From: Metapseudomonas boanensis | GTDB taxonomy: Bacteria > Pseudomonadota > Gammaproteobacteria > Pseudomonadales > Pseudomonadaceae | Length of the DNA: 64,000 bases | Direction of reading: 5' to 3' | Assembly: GCF_018704125.1 (NCBI RefSeq) | Contig: NZ_JAGTIS010000009.1 | Location: 62,001-126,000 of the forward strand | Shown: in pieces, positions 54,768 to 63,122 of the stretch | Layout: each line of letters begins with the position of its first letter | Numbering within the stretch: position 1 is the stretch's first letter | Program-made: the position numbers and the translations under genes | The notes under the pieces: model-generated | Told to the model about the DNA's origin: nothing | Database searches by the model: none | Seen by the model: the letters and a program-made list of their open reading frames with translations, nothing else

Positions 54768-55335
54768 TTGTCCTCCAGCTGCAGAAACAGCCGGAGGCCA
54801 GGGTTCCTGCGGCGGCGACGGGGCGGTTGGCGATCAGGGCTTCGAGGACGGGCTCGATGAAGCTGTTGGCGGAATTGCATACAGCACCTTCGCTGTAGGG
54901 GCCGAAGTAAGCCAGGTGACCGTCCTTGTCCCAGATGCCCACCGCTGGTACGGCGGGCACCTGGTCGGCCCCCGGCACCTCTTTCAGCGGCTGCAAGGCT
55001 TGCAGGGTGGGCGGCAGGTGGCCCGAGCTGCCGGGCTTCTGCACGGCATAGAACTCGACGCCTTGGGCCACGAAGCGCTCGATCAGTTCAGCCAAGTGTT
55101 GCTGGTTGCCGGCATTGCATGGGCAGGCCGGATCCCAGAAGTGCACCAGGCGGATCGGCCCCGGCCCGGCCAGGTTCACCGGAAGCTGCAGGTTCTCCCC
55201 GGAGAACACCGTCGCCTGTGGATTGAAGGGGCGGATATAGCGTGTCTCGTACCAGCGATAGGCGGCGAAGGTTGCGGCGATACAGGCGACTACGAGCAGA
55301 CAGCTGAGCAGGGTCTTGGGGCTGGACGAACGCAT
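54754..55335 (-). CDS. Membrane-anchored thioredoxin-fold protein with CPC motif (DUF6436-like)
   Basis: 193 residues. A membrane helix covers about residues 8-27 (LLSCLLVVACIAATFAAYRW), then a periplasmic domain with LVHFWDPACPCNAGNQQHL, placing C71 and C73 where thioredoxins carry CxxC. A second pair, CFC, lies near the C-terminus (GCFCSW). The CPC spacing is rare and may bind metal or have unusual redox behaviour. Start at 55335 (MRSSSPKTLL). Possible AhpC/SCO-like thioredoxin relative. Overlaps the AraC gene by 14 bases at the 3' ends. Confidence 0.7.
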   Translation of the reverse strand: MRSSSPKTLLSCLLVVACIAATFAAYRWYETRYIRPFNPQATVFSGENLQLPVNLAGPGPIRLVHFWDPACPCNAGNQQHLAELIERFVAQGVEFYAVQKPGSSGHLPPTLQALQPLKEVPGADQVPAVPAVGIWDKDGHLAYFGPYSEGAVCNSANSFIEPVLEALIANRPVAAAGTLASGCFCSWRTTTEP

Positions 55336-55445
55336 GCGGAGTTGGCCATACAAAGGGCGTGTAGCTTGCCACGTCGCGATGCGCAGCAGAATATCGTCAG
55401 CCAATCAGGGCGCCAGGATGCCCTGTGGATATCGTTACTTAGCCG

Positions 55446-56402
55446 ATGGAACCCCCAATGCTCGAGACCTTCCAACCCGACCTGCTGCGTTCGATGCTGC
55501 GCCCATTGGCCGCAGGGCCTGCCAACTTGCGGCAGGCCAAGGTCTACCAGGCCTACTACGGGTTGGATTTCGCCCAGAAGCATCTGGGGCTGCGGACGAG
55601 TCTCGGCTGCCTCCAGGTCGGCGGCTACTCGGTGGTCACCCAGTTGTGGTGGCCGGCAGGGGCCCACGCCAGCTTGGTGCTGCTGCACGGCTATTACGAC
55701 CACATGGGCCTCTACCGCCACCTGATCGACTGGGCCTTGGGCATGGGTTTCGCAGTGCTGTCCTGCGACCTGCCCGGGCACGGTTTGTCCAGCGGCGCGC
55801 GGGCCAGCATCGGAGACTTCGCTGAGTATCAGGCCACTTTGGCGGCCCTGCTGGGCGAAGCCGAGGCGCTGCAGCTGCCGCAGCCCTGGCACCTGGCCGG
55901 ACAGAGCACGGGCGGCGCTATCCTGCTCGATTACCTGCTGACCGGCTCGCCGCGCGAGGAGCTCGGCGAGACCCTGCTGTTCGCCCCCCTGGTGCGGCCA
56001 CGGGCCTGGGGCTGGTCAAAGCTCAGCTATCACCTGATGCGCCCCTTCGTCGAGGGCATTCCCCGGCGTTTCAGCGTCAACTCCAGCGACCCCGAGTTCA
56101 TCGACTTCGTCCATCACCGCGACCCGCTACAGCCGCAAACACTGCCTACCGCCTGGGTCGGCGCGCTGGCCCGTTGGGTCCCGCGTATCGAGGCGGCGTC
56201 CCGTTCGAGTCGGCGCCCCTTGGTGGTCCAGGGGGAAGGTGACATGACGGTGGACTGGCAGCACAACCTTGAGGTGCTGGAAGACAAGTTCGATCATCCT
56301 GATGTGCTGATGCTGCCGGGGGCCGGTCACCATCTGGTGAACGAGTCTCCTGCCTATCGCCAGCGCTACTTCCAGTTCCTCCGGGAACGGCTCGGCCGAT
56401 AG
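55446..56402 (+). CDS. Alpha/beta hydrolase (serine aminopeptidase / lysophospholipase-like)
   Basis: 318 residues with an alpha/beta hydrolase core: LVLLHGYYDHMGLYR (oxyanion region, H81-G82), CDLPGHGLSSG, and the nucleophile S154 in HLAGQSTGGAIL. The acid and base are likely in VVQGEGDMTVDW and GAGHHLVNES. The pattern resembles monoacylglycerol lipases and PldB, but the substrate is unknown. There is no signal peptide. Start at 55446 or 55458, with no clear ribosome binding site for either. It stands alone between the thioredoxin-fold and DUF2059 genes. Confidence 0.82.
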   Translation: MEPPMLETFQPDLLRSMLRPLAAGPANLRQAKVYQAYYGLDFAQKHLGLRTSLGCLQVGGYSVVTQLWWPAGAHASLVLLHGYYDHMGLYRHLIDWALGMGFAVLSCDLPGHGLSSGARASIGDFAEYQATLAALLGEAEALQLPQPWHLAGQSTGGAILLDYLLTGSPREELGETLLFAPLVRPRAWGWSKLSYHLMRPFVEGIPRRFSVNSSDPEFIDFVHHRDPLQPQTLPTAWVGALARWVPRIEAASRSSRRPLVVQGEGDMTVDWQHNLEVLEDKFDHPDVLMLPGAGHHLVNESPAYRQRYFQFLRERLGR

Positions 56403-56438
56403 CTCGGGCACTGCGGCGATTACGCGACCCCGCGCTGC

Positions 56439-57206
56439 TCAGTAGCCTTGCTGCACCGGCGTCAGGCTTGATGCGTCCTGGCCGACCGCCAAGCCTGCGC
56501 GGACTGCGGCCAGGGCGGCCTGATAATAGGCCTTGCCATCGGGCGACTCGGCGAAGGTGACGAATTCCTCCAGCTCCAGGTCGGACAGGTCGCGGTAAAC
56601 GTAGAGCAGTGTGTTATCCAGATCGTTGCCGATCTGCTCCATCAGCCGCTGGCGCTGACCATCGATCATGCCTTGGGTCTGGTCGCCACCGAGCAGGCCG
56701 GGGAGCATCTGGCTCAGACTGTCGGCGGCGACGCCGGCGAGGGCCAGGCTGACCTCGGCCCCAGCCTCGCGGGCGGGCAAGGCCTGGGCCAGGTGGCGGA
56801 CCAGCAAGCGCCGGGTGGCGCTGGCCTCGATGCGCGGCAGGCCGCCGGTATGCATGGCTAGCTGGTCGCGACGCGTGGCCAGGACCTCGGCGGCGATGAT
56901 CTTGCGTCCCAGGGGTGACTGGAAGAACGTCAGGGCCGGACGTGGATCGTTCAACTGGTTGCGCAGGGCTGTCTGCGCGCGCTGGTCGATGGCTTGGGGT
57001 TGGAAGCGGCGATTGCTGTTGTCCACCAGCGCCTGGTAAACGGCCGGCGGCAGCGTCTGCTGATAGCGCTGCTGGGCCGCTGCCAGGGCATCGTTGAAAT
57101 GCGCGCGTTGGTCTGCCCAACCGGCGGCCTGGTAGAGGCTGGCATGATCGTCAGCCAGGGCGGGAAGGCCAAGCAGCAGCAGGGCAACAGTGAAAAGCAG
57201 GCGCAT
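56439..57206 (-). CDS. DUF2059-domain periplasmic protein
   Basis: 255 residues. The signal peptide is RLLFTVALLLLGLPALA; the mature chain is mostly helical. The C-terminal part (DLSDLELEEFVTFAESPDGKAYYQ) is the DUF2059 motif, found in exported proteins of unknown function. An earlier similar segment, ALTFFQSPLGRKIIAAE, suggests two related repeats, at about residues 95-115 and 205-230. Start at 57206 follows GGAG. It converges on the alpha/beta hydrolase gene. Confidence 0.8.
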   Translation of the reverse strand: MRLLFTVALLLLGLPALADDHASLYQAAGWADQRAHFNDALAAAQQRYQQTLPPAVYQALVDNSNRRFQPQAIDQRAQTALRNQLNDPRPALTFFQSPLGRKIIAAEVLATRRDQLAMHTGGLPRIEASATRRLLVRHLAQALPAREAGAEVSLALAGVAADSLSQMLPGLLGGDQTQGMIDGQRQRLMEQIGNDLDNTLLYVYRDLSDLELEEFVTFAESPDGKAYYQAALAAVRAGLAVGQDASSLTPVQQGY

Positions 57207-57425
57207 GGAGTCTCCTTGATGGCGCAATCCACAATACCCATGGGACTCGGGCAGGATAGCCTCGGTTCGGTAGAGGGCGGGTCTATCGGACGGACGATAA
57301 GCGGCTGTCAGGCCCAGGCGGAACGAGCGGCTATTTTCAGCGGACTCGAGCCTTATTGTCGATACGACAGAACGCTCCTCGAGCTATGTCGGACAAGTCC
57401 TACGCACTGGTAGAATGGCGCCATC

Positions 57426-58046
57426 ATGACGCCCCCCTTCGACACTTCGATCTTCACCCAAATCAGCGGTGATCTGGCCCGATGCGGCTGGTCGCACCAC
57501 GCTGCTGTGTTGCCTGCCGAGTTGGTCGTCGCCCTGGCTGCCGAATGCCGCACTCGGGCAGCCGAAGGCGACCTCACCCCCGCAGCGGTTGGCCGCGCCG
57601 ATGGTCAGCAGGTACGCGAAGGCATCCGTGGCGACCGGATCGACTGGCTCGACGCCGGGCAGTCCATGGCGAGCGACGCCTACCTGAGTCTGATGGACGA
57701 ACTGCGGCGGGTGCTCAACCGTGAGCTGTTCCTTGGCCTGGAGGATTTCGAGTGCCATTTCGCCCTCTATCCTCCAGGCGCGTATTACCAGAAGCACCTG
57801 GACCGTTTCCGCGACGACGATCGCCGCGCGGTCTCTGTGGTGGCCTACCTCAATGCCGACTGGCACGAGGAGCACGGCGGAGCCCTGCGCCTGTACCTGG
57901 GCGAGGGTGAGTGTGATGTACCTCCGTTGGGTGGCAGCCTGGTGGTGTTCCTGTCCGCAGAACTGCCACATGAGGTGTTGCCGGCCACGCGCGATCGACT
58001 CTCGTTGACCGGCTGGTTCCGCCGACGTGGCGGCGGGCCGTTCTGA
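57426..58046 (+). CDS. 2-oxoglutarate/Fe(II)-dependent oxygenase (prolyl 4-hydroxylase-like)
   Basis: 206 residues of the SM-20/P4Hc type. Iron ligands are H124 and D126 (YYQKHLDRF) and H182 (LPHEV); R191 (DRLSLTGWF) would bind 2-oxoglutarate. The scaffold includes VSVVAYLNADWHEEHGGALR, which is typical of bacterial P4Hc proteins. In P. putida such a protein hydroxylates elongation factor Tu; I infer this as one candidate function, not a proven one. It has its own start 220 bp from the DUF2059 gene and is followed by a DUF523 gene on the same strand. Confidence 0.88.
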   Translation: MTPPFDTSIFTQISGDLARCGWSHHAAVLPAELVVALAAECRTRAAEGDLTPAAVGRADGQQVREGIRGDRIDWLDAGQSMASDAYLSLMDELRRVLNRELFLGLEDFECHFALYPPGAYYQKHLDRFRDDDRRAVSVVAYLNADWHEEHGGALRLYLGEGECDVPPLGGSLVVFLSAELPHEVLPATRDRLSLTGWFRRRGGGPF

Positions 58047-58131
58047 TGGCGATCATTGCCCCCAGACCCGGAAGGTACTGCGCAGGTCGGTGATGTGTTA
58101 TCCGGCCGAGTGGACCCTTGAGGAGTTGAGA

Positions 58132-58623
58132 ATGCAGAAGATCCTGGTCAGTCGTTGCCTGCTCGGGCAGCGGGTGCGTTATGACGGCGGCACCCACGGC
58201 CCGTTCGGCCCGCTGGAGCGCTGGCAAGCCGAGGGGCGCATCGTGCCGCTTTGCCCCGAAGTCGCGGGCGGCTTGCCGACGCCGCGTGCGCCGGCAGAAA
58301 TCCCCAGCGGCCAGGGTGCTCGTGTGCTTGAGGGCGAGCTGCCGGTCATGACCGATGACGGCCAGGATGTCACCGCCGAGTTCGTCGCTGGGGCGCGGAT
58401 CGCCCTTGATCTGGTGGCCACCCACGGCATCCGCATGGCGGTGCTCAAGGCGCGGAGCCCGTCGTGCGGTAATCGTGAGAACTATGACGGCAGCTTCAGC
58501 GGGACCCGAGTGGCGGGCGAGGGCGTTACCGCAGCCGCCTTGCGCAGCGCCGGAGTCGAAGTATTCAGCGAGGAAGAGCTGGACGAGGCAGTGGCCCGCC
58601 TCGCGGAGCTGGACAAATCTTGA
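58132..58623 (+). CDS. DUF523-domain protein
   Basis: 163 residues. The family signature is visible: KILVSRCLLGQRVRYDGG at the start, PLCPEVAGGLPTPRAPAEI in the middle and LKARSPSCG near residue 108. The conserved cysteines suggest metal or iron-sulfur binding, but no function is known to me. Start at 58132 was set by GAGGAGT; the open frame before it is not conserved. It follows the oxygenase gene by 85 bp and may be in the same transcript. Confidence 0.85.
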   Translation: MQKILVSRCLLGQRVRYDGGTHGPFGPLERWQAEGRIVPLCPEVAGGLPTPRAPAEIPSGQGARVLEGELPVMTDDGQDVTAEFVAGARIALDLVATHGIRMAVLKARSPSCGNRENYDGSFSGTRVAGEGVTAAALRSAGVEVFSEEELDEAVARLAELDKS

Positions 58624-58703
58624 TACCGCTGCATCGGCATCGGGGCTGAACCATGCGGGGAGAGAACGGTCTGGAATGGGGCTCATACAACATGGAGAAC
58701 GTT

Positions 58704-59135
58704 ATGAGAACTTTGCCTTACCTGGGCCTTGCGACTCTGCTGGTCGGGACTTCAGCGACTGTCCTTGCGGCCATTCCGCGAACGCCTGCACCCGAGGGGG
58801 CGCAGGTGTACTTCATCGAGACGCAAGATGGTGCGACCGTGGGCCAGACCTTCACCGTCAAGTTCGGCCTCAAAGGTATGGGCGTGGCGCCTGCTGCCGT
58901 CGATGCGCCCGCTACGGGCCACCATCACCTGCTTATCGACCTGAATGATGAACCCGCGATGGATATGCCGCTGCCGATGACCGACAACATCCGTCATTTC
59001 GGCAAGGGCCAGACGGAAACCCAGTTGACGCTGCCGCCCGGCAAGCACAGCCTGCAACTGCTGGTCGGTGACAAGAACCACGTCCCGCTGGATCCGCCGG
59101 TGATCTCCGAGAAGATCACAGTGATCGTGCAATAA
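58704..59135 (+). CDS. DUF4399-domain exported protein
   Basis: 143 residues with a signal peptide RTLPYLGLATLLVGTSATVLA. The mature chain has VYFIETQDGATVGQTFTVKF, GHHHLLIDLNDEP and GKHSLQLLVGDKNHVP, which I recognise as the DUF4399 pattern. The triple His could bind metal. Start at 58704 follows GGAG by six bases; a start four codons upstream is possible. No operon partner is evident; a REP pair and terminator follow. Confidence 0.8.
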   Translation: MRTLPYLGLATLLVGTSATVLAAIPRTPAPEGAQVYFIETQDGATVGQTFTVKFGLKGMGVAPAAVDAPATGHHHLLIDLNDEPAMDMPLPMTDNIRHFGKGQTETQLTLPPGKHSLQLLVGDKNHVPLDPPVISEKITVIVQ

Positions 59136-59170
59136 AGACACTCATCACTGGCAAGCCCGGAAACGGGTTG

Positions 59171-59250
59171 TCGTGTGAATTCATTCGCAATGAACCGCTC
59201 GGCAGTTCTGGGCAGGCCTTCGGCTTGTTTCGCGAATGAATTCGCACCTG
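59171..59250. repeat. REP-type inverted pair, GAATTCATTCGC family
   Basis: TCGTGTGAATTCATTCGCAA at 59171-59190 and TTCGCGAATGAATTCGCACC at 59229-59248 face each other across about 40 bp. Between the DUF4399 and serA ends. Confidence 0.65.
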
Positions 59251-59268
59251 CAAGGCGACAAAGCAAAG

Positions 59269-59296
59269 AAAAAGGGAGGCCTAGGCCTCCCTTTTT
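59269..59296. terminator. Bidirectional terminator between DUF4399 gene and serA
   Basis: AAAAAGGGAGGCC, TA, GGCCTCCCTTTTT: perfect palindrome with A-run and T-run, 17 bp from the serA stop codon. Confidence 0.88.
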
Positions 59297-59312
59297 CAAT
59301 CACGAAGGGTGC

Positions 59313-60542
59313 TTAGAACAGCACGCGGCTGCGGATGGTGCCGTTGACGTGTTGCAACTTCTCCAGCGCGAGGTCGGAGTACTCGGCATCGACGTCGATC
59401 ACCACGTAGCCCACTTTCTCGTCGGTCTGCAGGTACTGGCCGGAGATGTTGATGCCGTTGTCGGCGAACACCTTGTTGATCTCGCTCATCACGCCCGGCA
59501 CGTTCTGGTGGATGTGCAACAGGCGATGCTTGCCCGGGTGCGACGGCAGCGCCACCTCCGGGAAGTTGACCGAGGACACCGAGGTACCGTTGTCGCTGTA
59601 CTTGACCAGTTTCTCGGCCACTTCCAGCCCGATGTTGGCCTGGGCTTCGGCGGTGGAACCACCGATGTGCGGAGTCAGGATCACGCGGTCCAGGCCACGC
59701 AGCGGGCTCTCGAACTCTTCATCGTTGGACTTGGGCTCGACCGGGAACACGTCGATGGCGGCGCCGATCAGGTGTTCGTCCTTGATGGCCTCGGCCAGGG
59801 CGTCCAGCTTCACCACGGTACCGCGGGCGGCGTTGATCAGGATGCCGCCCTTCTTGATCGCGCGGATTTCCTTCTCGCCGATCATCCACTGGGTGGAAGG
59901 CAGCTCAGGCACGTGGAGCGAGACGATGTCGGACATGCCGAGCAGCTCGTGCAGGTTGCCCACCTGGGTGGCGTTGCCCAGCGGCAGCTTGGTCACGGTG
60001 TCGTAGAAGAACACCTGCATGCCCAGCGCTTCGGCCAGGACGGACAGCTGGGTACCGATGGAGCCGTAGCCAACGATGCCGAGCTTCTTGCCGCGGATCT
60101 CGAAGGAGTTGGCAGCAGACTTGATCCAGCCGCCGCGGTGGCAGGAGGCGTTCTTCTCCGGAATACCGCGCAGCAGCAGGATGGCCTCGGCCAGCACCAG
60201 TTCGGCAACGGAGCGGGTATTGGAGTACGGGGCGTTGAACACCGCGATGCCGCGTTCGCGGGCGGCAGAAAGGTTGACCTGGTTGGTGCCGATGCAGAAG
60301 CAGCCCACCGCGATGAGCTTCTTGGCGCAGTCGAACACCTCGTCGGTGAGCTGGGTGCGCGAGCGGATGCCGATGAAGTGTGCGTCGGCGATCTTTTCCT
60401 TCAGTTCTTCACCCGAGAGGGCGCCCTTCAGGTACTCGATGTTGGTGTAGCCGGCGGCCTTCAGGGTGTCCACGGCGTTCTGGTGGACGCCTTCGAGGAG
60501 AAGGAACTTGATCTTGCTCTTTTCGAGAGAGGTCTTGCTCAT
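59313..60542 (-). CDS. serA: D-3-phosphoglycerate dehydrogenase
   Basis: 409-residue NAD-dependent enzyme that begins serine synthesis by oxidising 3-phosphoglycerate. The Rossmann glycine motif is LGIVGYGSIGTQLSVLAE near residue 160, with the active-site Arg and His in the segments INAARGTVV and LTPHIGGSTAEAQ. The C-terminal 75 residues form an ACT domain (GVMSEINKVFADNGINISG), which permits serine feedback. Length and form match E. coli SerA. It is divergent from a D-2-hydroxyglutarate dehydrogenase-type gene across 178 bp. Family members can also reduce 2-oxoglutarate to D-2-hydroxyglutarate. Confidence 0.96.
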   Translation of the reverse strand: MSKTSLEKSKIKFLLLEGVHQNAVDTLKAAGYTNIEYLKGALSGEELKEKIADAHFIGIRSRTQLTDEVFDCAKKLIAVGCFCIGTNQVNLSAARERGIAVFNAPYSNTRSVAELVLAEAILLLRGIPEKNASCHRGGWIKSAANSFEIRGKKLGIVGYGSIGTQLSVLAEALGMQVFFYDTVTKLPLGNATQVGNLHELLGMSDIVSLHVPELPSTQWMIGEKEIRAIKKGGILINAARGTVVKLDALAEAIKDEHLIGAAIDVFPVEPKSNDEEFESPLRGLDRVILTPHIGGSTAEAQANIGLEVAEKLVKYSDNGTSVSSVNFPEVALPSHPGKHRLLHIHQNVPGVMSEINKVFADNGINISGQYLQTDEKVGYVVIDVDAEYSDLALEKLQHVNGTIRSRVLF

Positions 60543-60720
60543 CTGCGTACCTATGTATCCCGGTAAAAATGACGAAGCGGGCCGTGGGGCGGCTACCCGG
60601 AAAATCGGCTGAAGCGCACGATTCGCGGGGTGCGTATGCTAGCATGAACTCCTTTTTCCTTGCTCGGTTGCGACCTGAATCGTTCTCAGGGCGACCATGA
60701 ATGATTTGAGAGTTCCGCTG

Positions 60721-62112
60721 ATGACCAACACTGCCCTGATCGAAGAGCTGAAGACCCTGGTTGAACCCGGAAAGGTCCTGACCGACGCCGAATCCCTGGA
60801 TGCCTACGGCAAGGACTGGACCAAGCATTTCGCCCCAGCGCCGCTGGCTATTGCCTTCCCCAAGACCGTCGAGCAGGTGCAGGCCATCGTGCGCTGGGCC
60901 AACCAGCACAAGGTCGCGCTGGTGCCTTCGGGCGGTCGTACCGGCCTCTCCGCGGCTGCGGTTGCGGCCAATGGCGAGGTGGTCGTGGCGTTCGACTACA
61001 TGAACCAGATCCTCGGCTTCAATGAGTTCGACCGCACTGTGGTCTGCCAGCCGGGCGTGGTTACCGAGCAGCTGCAGAACTTCGCCGAAGACAAGGGCCT
61101 CTACTATCCGGTGGACTTCGCCTCCGCCGGTTCCAGTCAGATTGGTGGCAACATCGGGACCAATGCCGGCGGGATCAAGGTGATCCGTTATGGCATGACC
61201 CGTAACTGGGTGGCTGGCATGAAGGTCGTCACCGGTGCTGGCGAACTGCTGGAGCTGAATCGCGACCTGATCAAGAACGCTACCGGCTATGACCTGCGCC
61301 AGCTGTACATCGGCGCTGAGGGCACGCTGGGTTTCGTGGTTGAAGCGACCATGCGTCTGGACCGTGCGCCGAAGAATCTCACCGCCATGGTGCTGGGTTC
61401 GCCCGACCTCGACTCGATCATGCCGGTGCTGCACGCCTTCCAGAGCAAGCTGGACCTGACTGCCTTCGAGTTCTTCTCCGATAAGGCCATGGCCAAGGTG
61501 CTGGCCCGTGGCGACGTGCCGGCCCCATTCGAGACCGAGTGCCCCTTCTATGCGCTGCTGGAGTTCGAGGCTGCTTCCGAGGAGATCGCCAACGATGCCC
61601 TGGCTACTTTCGAGCACTGCGTGGAGCAGGGCTGGGTGCTGGACGGCGTGATGAGCCAGAGCGAGCAGCAGCTGCAGAACCTGTGGAAGCTGCGCGAGTA
61701 CATCTCCGAGACCATCTCGCACTGGACGCCATACAAGAACGACATCTCGGTGACCGTTTCCAAGGTCCCGGCCTTCCTGCATGACATCGACGCCATCGTC
61801 GAAGCCAACTACCCGGACTTCGAAGTGGTCTGGTTCGGCCACATCGGCGACGGCAACCTGCACCTGAACATCCTCAAGCCGGACAATCTCACCAAGGACG
61901 AGTTCTTCGCCAAGTGCGCGACCGTCAACCAGTGGGTATTCGAGACCGTGCAGAAGTACAACGGCTCGATCTCCGCCGAGCATGGTGTGGGCATGACCAA
62001 GCGCGACTACCTCGGCTACAGCCGCTCGGAGGCCGAGATCGCGGTGATGAAGGCGATCAAGGCGGTGTTCGATCCCAACGGCATCATGAACCCCGGCAAG
62101 ATTTTCAACTGA
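60721..62112 (+). CDS. FAD-linked oxidase, D-2-hydroxyglutarate dehydrogenase type
   Basis: 463-residue flavoenzyme. The N-terminal FAD-binding-4 domain has VPSGGRTGLSAAAVAANGE, SAGSSQIGGNIGTNAGGI and GAEGTLGFVVEATMRL. The C-terminal domain has the metal/substrate segments WFGHIGDGNLHLNI and SAEHGVGMTKRDYLG. In Pseudomonas the orthologous neighbour of serA oxidises D-2-hydroxyglutarate back to 2-oxoglutarate, passing electrons to an electron-transfer flavoprotein, and so pulls the SerA reaction; I recall this from P. stutzeri work. Start at 60721 (MTNTALIEELKTLVEPG); ATG at 60697 is less typical. Confidence 0.88.
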   Translation: MTNTALIEELKTLVEPGKVLTDAESLDAYGKDWTKHFAPAPLAIAFPKTVEQVQAIVRWANQHKVALVPSGGRTGLSAAAVAANGEVVVAFDYMNQILGFNEFDRTVVCQPGVVTEQLQNFAEDKGLYYPVDFASAGSSQIGGNIGTNAGGIKVIRYGMTRNWVAGMKVVTGAGELLELNRDLIKNATGYDLRQLYIGAEGTLGFVVEATMRLDRAPKNLTAMVLGSPDLDSIMPVLHAFQSKLDLTAFEFFSDKAMAKVLARGDVPAPFETECPFYALLEFEAASEEIANDALATFEHCVEQGWVLDGVMSQSEQQLQNLWKLREYISETISHWTPYKNDISVTVSKVPAFLHDIDAIVEANYPDFEVVWFGHIGDGNLHLNILKPDNLTKDEFFAKCATVNQWVFETVQKYNGSISAEHGVGMTKRDYLGYSRSEAEIAVMKAIKAVFDPNGIMNPGKIFN

Positions 62113-62367
62113 AAGCTACTGCGCTCGGCCAGGTGTTGTTGAAAACAGGCTCGGACAGCAGGCTCGCCTGCTGAAGCCCGAAAGGGCGGCCCGAACGAAC
62201 GGAGTGAGCACTGCTCATACAGCTCGTAAACGCCGCTTCCTCGCCAGCTTTACTCGCTGGCGCTCGTCCTTCGGGCCCGCTTACGGCTGTTACTTCCGAT
62301 GGTCGTTTCGCCTAGCCTGGCCTTCGCTCGTCACGCTTTCAGATTTGCGTCCAACAGGAGTCGGTCA
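62113..62367 (+). repeat. Multi-hairpin intergenic element
   Basis: 255 bp without a gene. Hairpins: CAGCAGGC/GCCTGCTG at 62156-62173; GCCC-GAAA-GGGC at 62176-62187 (GNRA loop); TGAGCA/TGCTCA at 62205-62217; CGCCAGC/GCTGGCG at 62242-62262. An outer pair GGCCCGAA (62188-62195) and TTCGGGCC (62270-62277) encloses the last two. It could be a dispersed Pseudomonas repeat or a structured RNA. Confidence 0.5.
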
Positions 62368-63033
62368 ATGAGCTACCAGCATCACTACGTCGATGGCACC
62401 CCGATCCACTACTCCCTGGGCAAGGTGGTGTGCGTCGGCCGCAATTACGCGGAGCACGCCAAGGAGCTGAACAACCCGGTACCCACCGAGCCGCTGCTGT
62501 TCATCAAACCGGGCTCCTGCGTGGTGCCGCTGGCCGGCGGCTTCAGCATCCCAGAAGACCGCGGTGCCGTGCACTATGAGGCGGAAATCGCCGTACTGAT
62601 CGGCAAGCCGCTGTCGCGCCGCCCGGATGCCGAGGAAGTGCGCGATGCCATCTCCGGTTTCGCTCCGGCACTGGACCTGACACTGCGTGACGTCCAGGCC
62701 AAGCTGAAGGAAAAGGGCCTGCCCTGGGAAATCTCCAAGTCCTTCGATGGTGCGTGTGTGCTTGCGCCCTTCATCCCGGGAGACGCCATGGAGGATCTCG
62801 GCGACATCGGCATTCGCCTCAGCATCAATGGCCAAGTGCGCCAGGACGGCAACAGCCGCGACATGCTCAACCCCATTCTGCCGCTGATCCAGCACATGGC
62901 CGGGCATTTCAGCCTGCAGCCAGGCGATGTGATCCTGACGGGCACGCCGGTCGGTGTCGGGCCACTGGAAAAAGGCGACACGCTGGTGCTGGAGCTGGTC
63001 GGCCACACTGCCTTTGAAAGCCAGGTCATCTGA
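62368..63033 (+). CDS. Fumarylacetoacetate hydrolase-family protein (acylpyruvase-like)
   Basis: 221 residues of the FAH fold. KVVCVGRNYAEHAKELNN opens the domain, HYEAEIAVLIGK supplies metal-site glutamates, and GDVILTGTPVGVGPLEKGD is the family's C-terminal motif. Related proteins hydrolyse acylpyruvates or decarboxylate oxaloacetate. The start at 62368 follows CAGGAG. P. aeruginosa has this gene in the same position after the flavoenzyme. A role in clearing by-products of central metabolism is inference. Confidence 0.87.
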   Translation: MSYQHHYVDGTPIHYSLGKVVCVGRNYAEHAKELNNPVPTEPLLFIKPGSCVVPLAGGFSIPEDRGAVHYEAEIAVLIGKPLSRRPDAEEVRDAISGFAPALDLTLRDVQAKLKEKGLPWEISKSFDGACVLAPFIPGDAMEDLGDIGIRLSINGQVRQDGNSRDMLNPILPLIQHMAGHFSLQPGDVILTGTPVGVGPLEKGDTLVLELVGHTAFESQVI

Positions 63034-63122
63034 AGCAGATTCGGACCGGTGGGAAGTGCCTTCACGGAACTTTCACAAGGCTCGGGTTATCTCTTGCCGA
63101 CTTATTGATCGAGTAATAGCCG

